Origin: Combretum micranthum
Lineage: Eukaryota; Streptophyta; Magnoliopsida; Myrtales; Combretaceae
Assembly (NCBI GenBank): GCA_024138025.1
Contig: JAMXBD010002254.1
Span: 62,001-126,000 of the forward strand
Length of the DNA: 64,000 bases
Direction of reading: 5' to 3'
Part shown: positions 47,530 through 60,143 of the stretch, piece after piece
How positions within the stretch are numbered: position 1 is the first letter of the stretch
Layout: each line of letters starts with the position of its first letter
Made by a program: the position numbers and the translations under genes
The notes under the pieces: generated by a model
The model's database searches: none
Told to the model about the DNA's origin: nothing
What the model saw: the letters and a program-made list of their open reading frames with translations, nothing else

Positions 47530-49580
47530 CTTTGATCATAGCTTTAGTAAATATATCTCCAAGTTGCTCATTTCATTTGTGTTGACAAATTCAAGTTGAA
47601 TTTCATCTTCTTGTACCAAGTTCCTTATGTAATGATGTTGCAACTTAACATGCTTTGTCCTTTCATGAAATACTGGATTTTTTGTCATGGCAATTATTGA
47701 CATATTATCATAATGAATAATTGTGGGGGCCTCTTGGCTTTGATTTAAATATGCCAAAATTCTTCTCAGCTATACTGCTTTATATGATGCATATATGGCT
47801 GCTATATATTCTGCTTTAGATGATGATAATGATGCCATCTTTTGTTTCTTTGAAAACCAAGATATAACATTTGATCTCATTGAAAATACATATCTAGATG
47901 TACTTTTCTAATCATTAATAGATCCTGCTCAATCACTATCCGTATATCCAACAAGCTTAAATTCCTTTTCTTTCACATAATGAATACCATAATTTTTTTG
48001 TTCCTTGTAAATATCGTAATATCCTCTTAGCTGCTGCATAATGTAACCTGCTTGGACTTTGCATAAATCTGGAAATTAAGCTGACTAGATAGATTATATC
48101 TGGCCTTGGATTTGTCAGGTAAGTCAGTGACCCGACCGAACTTCTATACATCTACCCATCAACCTTTGGTGCTTCATCATTTCATTGTAATTTCTCATTT
48201 ATTGCAAGCGGAGTAGCAACTGGCTAGCAATTGCCCATTTGATATCTTTTCAACAAATGATATAGATACTTTTCTAGAGAAATGAATATTTCTCCCTTGG
48301 ATTGGCGAACTTGAATTCCAAGAAAATATTTCATGAGACCTAAATCAGTCATCTCATATTCTTTCATCATTGCTATCTTAAATTCATCTAACATGGATAG
48401 ACTTGTACCTGTACAAATCAATTTATCCACATACAAACATAAAATGAGGAAATCTTTTCTATCTTCTTTTTTAATGTACAGTGACGGTTCACTTTGACTC
48501 CTTGAAAACCATTGTTTTGGAAATAGCTATCAATTTTGCTATTCCAGGCCCGTGGGGTTTGCTTCAATCCATACAGTGCCTTGTGTAGGTGATAAACCTT
48601 ATCTTGTTTTCCTTTGATAATATATCCTTCATGTTGTTCTACATATGCCTCCTCTTGCAATTCTCCATTTAAGAATGTCAATTTCACATCCAGTTGATAT
48701 ATTGATAATTCCAACTAAGCTGCTAATGCAAGGATAATTCTTATGGTCCCCATACATGCAACTGGTGCAAATGTTTCATTGAAATCAATGCCTGGTTGTT
48801 AAGAATCCTTTGACAACAAGATGAGCTTTGTGCTTTTGGATTGAACCATCTACTTTATATTTGGTCTTGTAGACCCATTGTAATCCAATAACTTTCATAT
48901 CTTTTGGAAGATCAATAAGCTCCCAGTTATGATTCTTTTCAATGGTTGCCATCTCATTATCCATGGCTTTTATCCATATTTCTTCCTTTATTGCTTCCTC
49001 ATTTTTGTGGTTCCCAAGAGAAGAATGCAAATTCACATTGCTCATAAATATCGTGTAATGAATGTACCTTCCTTATTGGACTTTTTTTTATGAATAAAAT
49101 TCTTGTGTGCCTTGTGGTGCCGATGTGCTAGGAGTATCTGGAGTACTTGGTCCTAAACTTGATTGAGGATCTGGTTGGCTACATAATATTAGATCCTAGA
49201 GGCAATTTTTTTTCAACAATAGGAGATTTTTCTTTCCAATTACTTGATCCTTCTTCATCAAATATAACATCTATTGATAGAATCAACTCATTTTTCTTTG
49301 AATTGAAAAGATGATGACCTTTAGATTCATCACTATAGCTAATGATAACATACTTTTCCTCCTTTCTAATCAATTTTTCTCTCTTTTTTGATGGAATGAA
49401 AGAATATGCAATACATGCAAAAGTCTTCATATGAAGAACCTGGGGTTTTCTTTTATACCAAGCTCGGTAAGGAGTTTTATTAAGCATTGCTTTTGCAGGT
49501 GATTTGTTCAATATATATATATATTGTAGTATTGCCTGCTTCAGTCCAATAACTATTTGGAAGACCCTTTTGATTAGCAT
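47530..49580 (-). pseudogene. pol: Ty1/copia pol remnant: integrase C-terminus, RT, RNase H
   Basis: The 3' half of a copia polyprotein, reading from 49580 down in several frames: integrase C-terminal region (YILNKSPAKAMLNKTPYRAW, 49500-49430; KLIRKEEKYVIISYSDESKG), the reverse transcriptase opening (ELIDLPKDMKVIGLQWVYKT, about 48925-48860; IDFNETFAPV), its middle ([37 protein letters not shown], about 48600-48540), the catalytic box ([10 protein letters not shown], 48436; consensus YVDD, so the second aspartate is lost), EYEMTDLGLMKYFLGIQV, and RNase H (YRSSVGSLTYLTNPRPDIIY, about 48150; IHYDNMSIIAMTKNPVFHER, about 47720). Multiple stops and frameshifts make it dead. It resembles TNT1-like elements; the lineage is not resolved. 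Confidence 0.9.
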
Positions 49581-51002
49581 TGTCGAGCCTGGATTTTTTC
49601 ATTATCTGGTTCATTTCTCCTAACCCGATTCACATTAAACCCGAACCCATTTAACATGAATCCTCGACTAGGGGTTAAAAGAAATTTTAATTTTTTGAAA
49701 ACTTTTTAGAGTCGCCACCCAATATAAATCGGGAAAAAATAAAAAGCTAGGATCAATGGGTCGGTTGATCCTAAGTTAGCTACTAATCTGCGAAAATTTG
49801 ATTTAAAAAAACAAAACTTTTTAAACCAGATATCATGGATTCGGGGGCTAACCTATTAAAACCAAATGGTTACCACTTTTGGAATCTTAAACTTATAATT
49901 TATCCTTTTCATACTTAAAAACTCAAATGAAACAAAACAAATATTTATAAGTCACATTTTTCTATTTTTTTTTAGAATATGAATATCAACAAAACATCTT
50001 ATATTTACAAAATATTTATTCACAATATTAAAAAAAAACAAAAACATTTTTTTCATTTTTTAATGTCGCCCCGTAGGTACTACGTACTCGCTAATCGAGA
50101 TCAGACAAAACGTAGTCTTTTTTTATTTTATAAAATTTTTAATTTGTTTGTATTTTTTATTTTAGAAACCCGCCAAGCTTAAGTATTTAATCAATTTTTA
50201 TTTTGTAAATTCCTAAAGAGATATGATTTTTATTTTTTTTATTTTTATTGAAAATTTCTAAAAGATACTAATTTTGGAAAAAAAACCTGTTTATTGTTTT
50301 TGTTAATTTAGAAAATAACTAAATGATATAATTATATAAAGGCTAGGAAAACATTTTTTTCTTTCTTATAATATTATGCTAAATATATATACATATATAG
50401 AAAAAGTAAATTTTGTTTTGTGAATTTTTCTCATTTTTTTTTGTTTTTATATAAATAAAAAAAATTATAGGGTAACTAAAACATGCTCAAGATATCACAC
50501 TAAACATTTCGCAAATTCTAACAAATATTTATTTAATTGTACAATCATAATATAATAACAATAAAAATAATAATAATAATGATACTAACAAACCTTTTTC
50601 TTTTTCATAAATATACTCTAAAAATTTTATTTATTTTTATCATCACGAATATAATCATACTTCATACACACACTTTCTTTTTTTGGTTTTTTTATGATCT
50701 AATTTAAATTTATTTACCATTTGTATACTAGAATTTTCTTTTCTTTTTTTTTTTTTTTTTTTTACCTATATATGATATCATACACTAATACTAATAATGG
50801 TAGCATGCATCTCAAGTATCTACACATATTTGTTTTTATATTATTATTACTATATATATATATATTTCTTTTTTTTTCTTTTCATTTTTCTTTTATTTCT
50901 TTCGATTTTCTTCCCTTTTTTTTTATGCATCTAATAATAATAATAATACTAACTAAAAAAAAATAAAGAAGAACCTTATGAATTGGTTTCCGAAAGGTTG
51001 AT

Positions 51003-51190
51003 CCGATGGTGGTGGTTTAGACAGCGGTCGGATCAGCTGATGGTGGTTTGTGGTGGCTTGGACGACAGTTGGTGGTGGCTCGCGATGGTGGGTAGTGGTG
51101 GCTTAGACGGCGGTCGGAGCAGCAGCGGCTTGGTGGTGATAGCCGAAGCGGCAGAGGCTGGAACGGTGGGGGAAGTGGATGGTTTGGGAC
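51003..51190. repeat. GC-rich GGTGGT-type low-complexity block
   Basis: Runs of 'ggtggtgg' and partial repeats of 'ggcttagacggcggtcgg' inside the 2.84-kb solo LTR. Strong strand asymmetry (G-rich on plus). The translations in this block are low-complexity and not taken as proteins. Confidence 0.7.
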
Positions 51191-51387
51191 GGTGGTGGAA
51201 GTTCGAATTCGCTTGGTTCTTGTTCTTGCTTTCTTTCTTTTTTTTTTTTCGAATTTTTTTTTGGATTTTTCCTTACTATTCTCTCTCTTGTTCAAATTTT
51301 TTTTTTTTTAGATCTGGATCTTCTCTGTCTTGAAGAGGAGGAATTGGTTGTCATTTTATAGGAGCATGGAGGAAGATGGAGGGGTGC

Positions 51388-51690
51388 ACGACCATTAATG
51401 GCCGTTACAAGCAAGTGAAAAGATTGGAGGTTACAAATTGATGAAGGAATCACCGGCCGTTACGAATTTTGAAAAATTGGGGAAGTTACGGATCACGACC
51501 ATTAATGGCCGTTACAAAACTTGAATTCGTCGGTTACAAATTGATTCTAAGGATCGGGGTTACGAAATTTGAAAAATTGAGGAAGTTACGAATCACGACC
51601 ATTAATGGCCGTTACAAAACTTGAATTCGTCGGTTACAAATTGATTCTAAGGATCGGGGGTTACGAAATTTCCACCATAAATTTTTTTTA
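51388..51690 (-). repeat. ~100-bp tandem repeats, three copies, inside the solo LTR
   Basis: 'acgaccattaatggccgtta' recurs at 51388, 51495 and 51595. Copies two and three are nearly identical over 100 bp; copy one is more diverged, with a 107-bp spacing. They lie directly upstream of the LTR's TATA box on the minus strand, an enhancer-like position. Confidence 0.88.
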
Positions 51691-51904
51691 AAGCACATTG
51701 ATGATTGAATTTAAAGTAAATAGGTGCTTTTTATCTTCCTATAAAAAAAAAAAAAAAAAAAGAAGCTCAAAATGAGCTTACACGCTCGAAAATGGCGGAC
51801 GCAGAGATGAGGTAGACGACTCGCGTGTGGTACACGCGCGCGTCTTCCAAGGCGCGTGAGATTCCGCACCGCACGTGCATTGCACACGGGTCAAAAATGA
51901 ATAT

Positions 51905-51985
51905 CCACGCTCGCCTGGGATCGAACCTTGATCTCCTGCATTCCAAGCGAATGCCTTAACCAACTGAGCTGAATGTTTTCCTTGT
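51905..51985 (-). other. tRNA-like sequence (SINE head or decayed tRNA)
   Basis: On the minus strand: an A-box-like CAGCTCAGTTGGTTAAGG, a hairpin GCATTC-gcttg-GAATGC and a B-box-like GGTTCGATCCC. Spacing fits an internal Pol III promoter. Acceptor, D and T stems do not pair fully, so it is not a working tRNA gene. Sequence continues to a run of about 20 T (minus strand, 51764-51745). It may be a tRNA-derived SINE ending in poly(T), or a tRNA-like module within the LTR. Confidence 0.55.
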
Positions 51986-52429
51986 TAGCTAACCCACTTT
52001 AAATATAGTTAACCCCTTCAAACTAAGCTTAATATAATTCAAATGAAAACGAGCCAAATTTGATACAAGTTTGTGATTTAAATTAATTTCCAAATATAGC
52101 CTAAAACATGATAAGACCAATTATTATTATTATTATTATTTTCTCTCTTCTTTTTTTTTTTTTTTCTAAACTTCTAAAAACTTATTACTAAAGATGGGGT
52201 TTATTATTATTATTATTATTTTTTTTTTAGATTTCTTAATTTTCAAATTTTTATATTCTTTTCCAATTTTGTAATTTTTTTATTTTTAATTTAGCTAATT
52301 TATTTATTTATTTATTTTTTTACGATTTTCAATTTTTATTGTATTTTCTACCTTTTTTATAATTTTTATGATTTTTTTTATTATTATTTTTATTTTCAAA
52401 AGGGGTAAAAATGGGGTGTCGACAATGTT

Positions 52430-53560
52430 TCTAGCCATCTCCAGTATGGCTTGATTCTTCCTTTCAGCAACTACATTTTGTTGTAGAGTGTGTCATACAG
52501 TTAGTTGCCTCTTGATTCCCACATCTTTTTGCAATAATTTTAGAATTCATTGGATGTATATTCACCTCCATGATCAATTCTTAAAATTTTCAACTTGTAT
52601 CCAGTTTGCCTTCCTAGCATAGCTTTAAATTTAAGGAAAGTGGAAAATGCTTGTGACTTATGTTTTAGGAAATAAATCCACATCATCGTTGTATAATCAT
52701 TAACAAATAAAATAAAATACCTGTTGCCATTCATAGATGATGTTCTTGTTGGTCCAAATATATCATAATGAACCAACTCTAATGGAGCTTTAACTCTATA
52801 TGATTTTTTTATAAACAACAACCAATGCATTTTTTCATAAATGCATTTGTCACATACTTTCTCTAGAGATGAAATATTTGGCAATTCAATAATCCTACTT
52901 TTCTTCTTCAACAAACTAAGTCCCTTAAAATTCATATGCCCATATCTCAAATGCCATAAGTGTTATTCACGATTTTTGACACTTTATAAAGCATATTCTT
53001 CATTAAGAGGTATAGATAATGGAAAAACTTTATTCATGCTCATCTTCACTTTTGCAACAATGCAATTATTCTTCTTGTCAGTACTAATGCATTCACCATA
53101 TAACCTCTTTGTAATAATTGGCCAACACTCAATAAATTCTGAGTCAATTTAGGGACATAATGGATATTATAAATTAGTTTAGAGTTACCTTGTTTTGTAT
53201 TAATAGCAATAACTCCTTTTCTAGAAATTTCATGAGTTTTTCCATCTTCAAGCTTCACTTCAGATTTGAATTTATCATCAAACTCAACAAATAACCCCTT
53301 ATTTCCAGTCAAGTGATTACTGCATCTGTAGATATTCTCAAATGATTGTTTAGCATTCATATAAGAATAAAATACTTTTTTTTATCTTGATTCTCCTTAG
53401 AAAAATTTGCATGTTTTTCCATCCTCTCTATCATTCCAGTAACAATCCCTATTAGAATTATTGGGATTTCTGCATCTCTTGCATTGAAAACAACAATTCT
53501 TGAAATCGTGCCCCATTTTTCTTACATATTTTGCATTGGGATAAATTACTTCTCATGTTG
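52430..53560 (-). pseudogene. Ty1/copia gag-pol remnant: zinc knuckle, protease, integrase core
   Basis: The 5' half of the same copia element. From 53545 down there is a broken gag CCHC knuckle (CKICKK ... HDFKNC), then the protease region (RCSNHLTGNKGLFVEFDD, about 53330; the DSG active site before CSNH is lost), KLIYNIHYVPKLTQNLLSVG and the GAG-pre-integrase zinc motif (RYGHMNFKGL ... CDKCIYEKMH, 52950-52820). The integrase core follows, with its first aspartate in VHYDIFGP and its second in LRIDHGGEYTSNEF (about 52595-52545). It then runs into the inserted solo LTR at 52424 and resumes at 49580. Frameshifts and stops throughout. Confidence 0.88.
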
Positions 53561-54391
53561 GATTCTCTTCTTGTACCATGACCTTGAGAACTCTGATATC
53601 TACTACGTGTACAAGTAGGGTTAAAGGAACTACCAACAGTATTTTCATATTTATCTTGCTAGCTTCTTTGTTGTCTATTGATATTAACATTCATAGGAAG
53701 GCCTACACTAGATTTCTTCTTTAGATATTCGTTATCATGGTTTGGGTTAGTCTAAGTCTTCAATAACATTCATGGGAGAGTTGGTCTTCATGATAATACT
53801 TGGGTATGACTTTTTAATGTGGGCTTGAGAATGGGCCTAAATAATCGAGAGGATTTCTTGGCAATTTGACTTAAGCACCCATGTGAGGCTTTTCTTTCCC
53901 ACTTTCTGCTTCTTCTTCTTCTTCTTGCATTTCTAACATTTTTAACTTAAAATAAAATCAGGCTCAAGAATAATATTCTTTAGTCCATTTGTTAGAGAAA
54001 TTGTTAAAGATTGATTTATTTGTACACAAGCACATCTATTTCTACTTATAAAATTAGCAATGTGGGACTTGAGAACACTAAAGACACATAACAACTCCCA
54101 CAAAGATAAAAATGAGTCTCACATTGTTAAGAAGCAAAAAGATCATTTGGTTTGAAGTCTATATGAATGGATTCACACATCCTTTTAATGATATTAATCA
54201 CTTGTGTTGTTAACACTACCAACTCATTTAATATTGTGAATAGTAATATATTTTCACTATTCATGTTAAAATAGTTTAAACATTTATTTAATTACATTAA
54301 TTTTTTATTACTTTTTTTTCTTTTTCTTTTTTTTTTTATTTTTTATAATTGGCTGAATTGGACCAACTTGATGGTTCAACATATTAGGGGG
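53561..54391. other. Copia leader remnant and unrecognised DNA
   Basis: 53561-53760 holds further gag remains on the minus strand. 53860-53945 is the pyrimidine-rich leader resembling 41232-41340. From 53946 no LTR matching 47005-47453 follows, so the element's 5' LTR is missing. 54310-54350 is T-rich. 54387-54391 is the left GGGGG target duplication of the next LTR. Confidence 0.45.
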
Positions 54392-57300
54392 TGTCACGCC
54401 CCAAGGGGTATTTTAAACATAACAGTCCGCTACACTCAATATTAAAGCTTAAGTATGATAACCTTAGCCACTCCCAAAAGCTTTGGTATTAAGTGTAAGG
54501 CGTGCTCTCACAAATTTAGAGGACCATGCATGGAATTATGAAGCTTAAGAAGATATAATAACATATTAAGAAAAGAGGATTCATAATATTCATTTACTTA
54601 TAACAATGATCTTTACAAACTTAGAGACATTTCCCTTATTCACTAATCTATTACAAGAATATTTGTACATCTTTTCCAATACTAAACTTCATCTAAAATT
54701 TCCTTATCCAAAAAGAAATTACCTGACTGCAGGTTCCTCGTGGCCTCAACAACAGATAAGGAAACTGCAAAAGATATCTATGGGGGTACAAGCTAGCAGG
54801 CTTAGTGAAAACTATTTCCATAAATAACTTATTGTAACAAAATTTCAAATAAGTTGTTTAATCAAATAAAATGGAATGCATCATACACGTGGGCAAACAA
54901 GGTATATAGTTTTCCGTGAACTATATGTTGAATGAATTTGTACCCTCCATTCGGGGTTTGGTGATACATAACCTCAAACAAGTAGTTTTAGTAAAAAGAT
55001 TTATGCTTTCGACCAATATCGCTAAGCATATGAAGTCTACTTGAATTGAGCCATGCTTTCGGATCTTCTGCCAAGCATTTCCTTAACGCCACCAAGCAAT
55101 CGCTTTCAGACACTCCGCCAAGTGTTGCTTTCGACATGAGCTTACTATCCTTCTCACCCAAGGATAATAACCTAAATGAAATGTGACTCACTTCATGGTA
55201 TGCATGAATCCATCTATTTATGATATCATAACATTATTATTATCAAATTTAAAGCGATCAAAGAATCTCATACAAAGCAAGTGTTATACTAAAACAAACA
55301 TTTAAATCAATTCCAGCCTCGCTATTCTTAGGATTCTTTCAAGGAATTATTTTACACAGATATCCATTTGTCTTTTCCTAACTCTAATGCAACTAAATTA
55401 CAAACACAACAAGTATAGTATTTAAAGGAAATAAACTCACGATGCCATGTCCATTATTCTTCTTATACGGATGAGTCGTTCACATATTCCACTCAATCGA
55501 AATAATCTTCGGGATATAGGTATCCTTCTTCGGAGTCACCTAGCCAAAGAAAATACTCACGATGAGTATTTCTTGATGATTTTCTTGAATTTTGACAAGA
55601 CAATGTCAAAAGAACGTTAAAGTTTGTATAAAAAAAAGTTCCGATTTAAAATGGCCATAACTTGGTCATTTTAACTTGGAATTACTCATATAATATACCG
55701 ATTTCTACCTACTTGAAAATATCTATTCATTTCTAAAACTATTTTTATCAAACTAAACCATTTAGGCCCCGAAATAGTGGCAATAATTTCACCACGAATT
55801 TTTCCAACTCAAAAACAATTTTGGTCCAATCATCCAAAAATTTATTTGAGAAATACTTAGTTATCTATATAGTTAAAAAATCCTCTTTTTATAGCTACAT
55901 AGCTCATATTTATTCATACTCAAGTGTTTATTGTCCAATCATGTTTCTTGAGTAAAGAGATATTAATTAGAAGTTTAGAAAACTATATTTTACAAGAAAT
56001 TCATTTTGTGATTGGTTTCGAAATGAATACTTTGATTCTTTTGGTTTTCAAAGAATTACTTTATTTTTGACTTATTACTTTTCTAGATGACTTTTTGAAA
56101 AATAATTTTTCTTCTTTTCTAAATTCTTGTGTTGGTCCTATGTATGTTCTACACCTTCCTAAGGTTTTTGCTATGTTATGTTTTCGTAGAAATCATTTTA
56201 TATCAAAAATCATTTTCTTTTGAAAAACAAGTGGGATAATAAATGATTTAAAAAGTTTTTCATAACAGAAGTAGTTTCTAAAATTGTAGTGGGTCTTTTG
56301 TAACTTGAAAAGAATGGCTTTATTAAATCATAGATTTTATACTTCACATAAACTTATCTCTAAGTGGTAAAATCTCCTTTTGTCAATTATTTTTAGAACT
56401 TGAAATTTTGGACAACAATCTAAATGAACATGATTTATGAGAAATAATAGCAAACAAAAATAACATAAATAATAAAGTCAAGTATTGGGAGTATTAGCTT
56501 TTTCAAGGCTCCCGGGACTAAGAAGTAGACTAGTCCCAAAATAAAAATAAAATGAAAGAAAGAAAAATTTGTTTTGACTTGACGAGGACAAGTCTAAGAC
56601 TAGAGACTAGTCTTAAAATAACAACAAGGAATGAATAAATAAATTACAATGGAATAAATAAATAAATTGCATTACATAAAATAAATAAATTGCAAGTGAG
56701 CTTATATGCTCTAAAGAATATGTATATATATATATATAGATAATAATACTTAGATATAATAACAACAATATGAACAAAATAATAACATAAACATAAATAG
56801 ATTTTCATGAACAATAACAATACATGAACATAATGTAGCTTCCATTTAGTCTTTGAAACTCACACTATGGTCATGTAAAGTTACATGACATAAGAAGAAG
56901 AAAAACAATAGGAAATGGTTACCTAAAGAAGACTTTGGTAGTATTATGTGGTTTTGGTTTTTGTTGTAGGTAGAAGTTGTTTTGGATTTATTTTGAGAGA
57001 GTTTTGGGAAGATATTTGAAGAGAGTTTTGGGAGGAGAATTTGAGAGTTTTTGTAGAGAATTTGTGGGTAGTAAATGTGTGAAAGAAGTGAAAGAGGAGG
57101 GGGGTATATATAGGAAAATGTGGAGTGATTTTTGAGTGATTAAAATAAAAGAAAATTGAAACAAATTGAGGAGAGAGACAAAGGGGGGGCACCGCCATAC
57201 ATGTAGAGAGGGGAGAGAGAGTTTTTATTTTTGCTTTTTGTTAATTAAATGAAGTAATATGTAAGATAGATGTGAAATAAAGTTATGAGAAATGTAAAAA

Positions 57301-57818
57301 GTAAAGGTTATAGGTTATGGTGTGTGTAAAAGTAGGTGTAAGAAAAAGTAGAGATAAAAGAATAGTGTAGAATAGTAATGAATAGTGTAATGTAAAGTAG
57401 ATATGACTAATAAAGTACCGGTAGTAAGAAAATACGCGTATAATTGCAATATCTGTTATTTTTACTTATCGAAAAATTATAAAACTGATATTTTTGAAAA
57501 CCTTATATTTTTACGAGTCTAACGGTATATTCGGAATATTTTTACTAATCTAGGCTCCGGGACACGTTTTTCAAGAACTGTATCCAATCCGGTTCGAAAC
57601 GAGCTGCGATTTTACTAATCGGATCTTTTTACGCTTCCTTGGGTAATTACGCACTATTCTATATTCTAAACTCCTACTTACTCTTACTGAGTTGCTATTC
57701 GGGATTACCAGACTTAAGCTATTACGTCTAACTAGGGTTTTGTTGACCTTTAGAGTTCTGGTTGACTTCCGGTTTAGGGTTTTAAGCTAAACCGATTCCA
57801 AAAATTTGAGGGTTTACA
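54392..57818 (-). mobile_element. Family-A solo LTR, 3.43 kb
   Basis: A complete LTR on the minus strand from TGTAAACCCTC (57818) to ...GGGGCGTGACA (54392), bounded by 5-bp target duplications GGGGG (54387-54391 and 57819-57823). It aligns along its length with the copy at 19882-23679, including the 'tacgcgtattttc' block (57430-57440), the (GT/AC-free) pyrimidine leader, and the 3' region 'cattatatgctct'. The length is 3,427 bp with no internal domain, so it is a solo LTR. It carries a minus-strand TATA box. Confidence 0.93.
57105..57112 (-). promoter_or_regulatory. TATA box of the 54392-57818 LTR
   Basis: TATATATA on the minus strand, 706 bp from the LTR 5' end and followed by the same C/T-rich leader as in the other copies. 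This copy has TATATATA where the others have TATAAATA. Confidence 0.65.
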
Positions 57819-57823
57819 GGGGG

Positions 57824-58326
57824 TTAACCCATAAATGACCCAACTACCCGTCAGGTCATGTGGCGGGTCATGATCCATACAGTTGGCCCTTGATAGGTTG
57901 ACCTGCCGTGTCAATTTGGGTCGTGTCATGGCCGGCCTGTGTCCATGTCTATCTACATGCATTTTATATACCCTAAAATACAAAGTGTCAATTGTATAAA
58001 ACAAATTAAATACAATTATTGAAACTGATGAATTTACCTTGAAGAATTGGGGTTGTGGTGGCCGATCCCTCAGTTTTCTCAAGCCCTCCTTCTTAAGTGC
58101 TATTTTATATTATTCTTTTCTTTAGACGTTGCAATTCCACCAAGAAATAGTCACAACATTTATTAGTATTGTCCTCAACAATTTTTTTTGCTCAAATGCA
58201 TTTACTTAGTGCCTTCACACCAACCCCACCATTTATTTTTTATATATTTTTGTTAAATTTCCACCCAAGTTGCTACTTACAGACTACCCATTTTGAACAA
58301 ATCTTTATTATATCATACACCAAAAG

Positions 58327-58365
<39 letters not shown>

Positions 58366-60143
58366 CCTCTATAATATCATACACCAAAAGTATAATATCA
58401 TTCATTGCTATTGATTTTATTGGTCTATTTCCGACGTCTTACGTAAAGTTCGCGTTTGCGAGCTTCCATTATGTAAAGATTTAAGCATCCCACTAGTAGA
58501 TAAAGATTTATTTTATTATCATCAATACCATGCCAACGGAGAACACTATTTGGTCCAACCATTGACGTAAATTCAAGTCAGTATAGGGCACGGGACCCTG
58601 CTTGTTGTAGGAATAATAGCCACTTTATGGCTAATAATTATAAGCTATTATTAATAATTATATACATACATACGTCTGCTACATACTTCTTAGAATACGT
58701 AATTACTCATGCCTTAGATGACATTTGGTGTCATATTATTATTTTTATCAACACTTTAGTTTATTTCAGGGGCGTCGCTATATATTAGAACTTGTAGCGT
58801 AAGTTTCCAATGAGTAGAAAACCCTTTTTGTTTCCTTTTACAGTTTTACTTTATCTAATTATTGCAATCCCATCGCAAAGCTTTGATCCTGGACGGAGAG
58901 CATTGTTTTAACCCATTGAACAACTTCATCTAGATTTCAAAACCCATATCCGTCATGGATTCATCATGTTATTGATTCTTATATCGATACATGGCCGACT
59001 TAGCAGCTTTGTCGAGGGTTTGTTTGGATTGTTTGTGAAATATCCAAAACAACTATTGCTTAATTTATTTGTATGTATGTATTGATTGTTTAGTGCATAA
59101 ATTGATTGTGATAGTTTAGTCAATAAAATATCGCATGTTAGTGTGACTAGGCATTATAACATAATTAGATTTTGTTCATCTCATACGGTTTATTTAATTA
59201 TTTTGTTTTACACATCTCAATTGCAATTTGATTAAGCTTTAAGCTGATTTGTTTTCTTAAATTGCAAAGGAAATTTTTTTCTGCAAATGAAACCCAAGCC
59301 CACGACTAAAATAAGTCCATGAGCCCACAACCCAAGTTTCTTATCATACACCACACACGCACACTATAATTTTACCCTACTATAAGAAAAATCAAAGGCA
59401 GGTTTAAAGATAATTGCTAAGTGAAAAATTGCAACAATCACTTTAAATACAAATCCTAAACTGAAACCCTTGAAGAAGAAAAGAAAGAAGAAGAAGACAT
59501 AAAATTATCATCAACATCCGATAAACAATTCACCTATATCTCTTCAAGACTTCACGTACAAATTAAGATCATTGAAGGTAAAGTTTTATATGCTCTTCTA
59601 ATCATTTAATCATATATTCCTTTTAAAAGGCAACTTTTATATGAATGAGTTTTTAGTAAATTGAAGATAGAATTAGTAAATTGAGTTGATCTTTAGGCTT
59701 AGATGAATCCTTAGAACTTGTAAAGGTAAAGAAATGAAAGTTGATGTAGTTATTTTGGTAGATAAGTGAGTTTGTACGGTTTATGTGATGCACCAATGTT
59801 GAGTATGAAGTTATGGAAGTTCTTGAATGAAATAAGTGTTAAGTTATGCATATGTGATGCTACTAAGTAGCTGTAGTGAGTGTATGTAAGCTTGTTAAAG
59901 AAAACATATGATGTTTAAGTGTCAAAAAATTGCATGCTCTATTTTTCGAAGTAGCACACGAGGGGAACACAAGGTACCCTAATTAGTTGTGCTCCTCTCT
60001 ATTGCTTAAGACATGTGAACTATAATTCACTCGAGAAGAAACTCGACTAGTATATCGGTTGCCCTATTCAATCGTACTTCTCACTATGTTGTTCAACCAA
60101 TGTAATTTTGAGACCGAACTTCCAGAATACGGCTGAACCTATA
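57824..60143. other. Gene-free stretch, probably decayed LTR DNA
   Basis: 57835-57960 is rich in 'gggtca' and 'gggtcgtgtcatgg'-type words, typical of degenerate plant repeats. 59280-59580 resembles an LTR leader: 'taccctactataag', then 'gaaacccttgaagaagaaaag', then 'cattgaag|gtaaag'. No coding region or terminus was recognised. Confidence 0.35.
58309..58397. repeat. (TA)n microsatellite flanked by a 25-bp direct repeat
   Basis: A run of about 16 TA units (58330-58362) lies between two copies of 'atcatacaccaaaagtataa' (starting at about 58312 and 58376). The unit appears to have duplicated around the microsatellite. Confidence 0.85.

Larger units (their letters stand above)
49581..52424 (-). 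mobile_element. Solo LTR, 2.84 kb, inserted in copia integrase
   Basis: On the minus strand it starts TGTCGACACCCCATTTTT (52424) and ends ...AGGCTCGACA (49581), so its tips form the TGTCGA/TCGACA inverted repeat seen in Tat/Ogre/Retand-type gypsy LTRs. The copia integrase reading frame is interrupted exactly here: AILEMARNM on one side, LIKRVFQ on the other. No clean 5-bp target duplication survives; the flanks AGCAT and ATGTT overlap only at AT. It contains a minus-strand TATAAAA (51360-51354), about 100-bp tandem repeats, a GC-rich GGT-type block (51003-51190), a tRNA-like sequence and long T-rich low-complexity DNA. No internal domain is present. Confidence 0.85.

Noticed and set aside
50983..51361. 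Overlapping ORFs rich in W/G or P/R
   Set aside because: Products of the GGTGGT-type low-complexity block in the LTR; both strands are open because of composition.
51778..51963. 61-codon minus-strand ORF with a GSIPGER-like peptide
   Set aside because: The peptide is the translation of the tRNA-like B-box region, not a real protein.
51905..51985. Functional tRNA gene
   Set aside because: A and B boxes are recognisable, but the acceptor and T stems do not pair properly and there is no clean cloverleaf.
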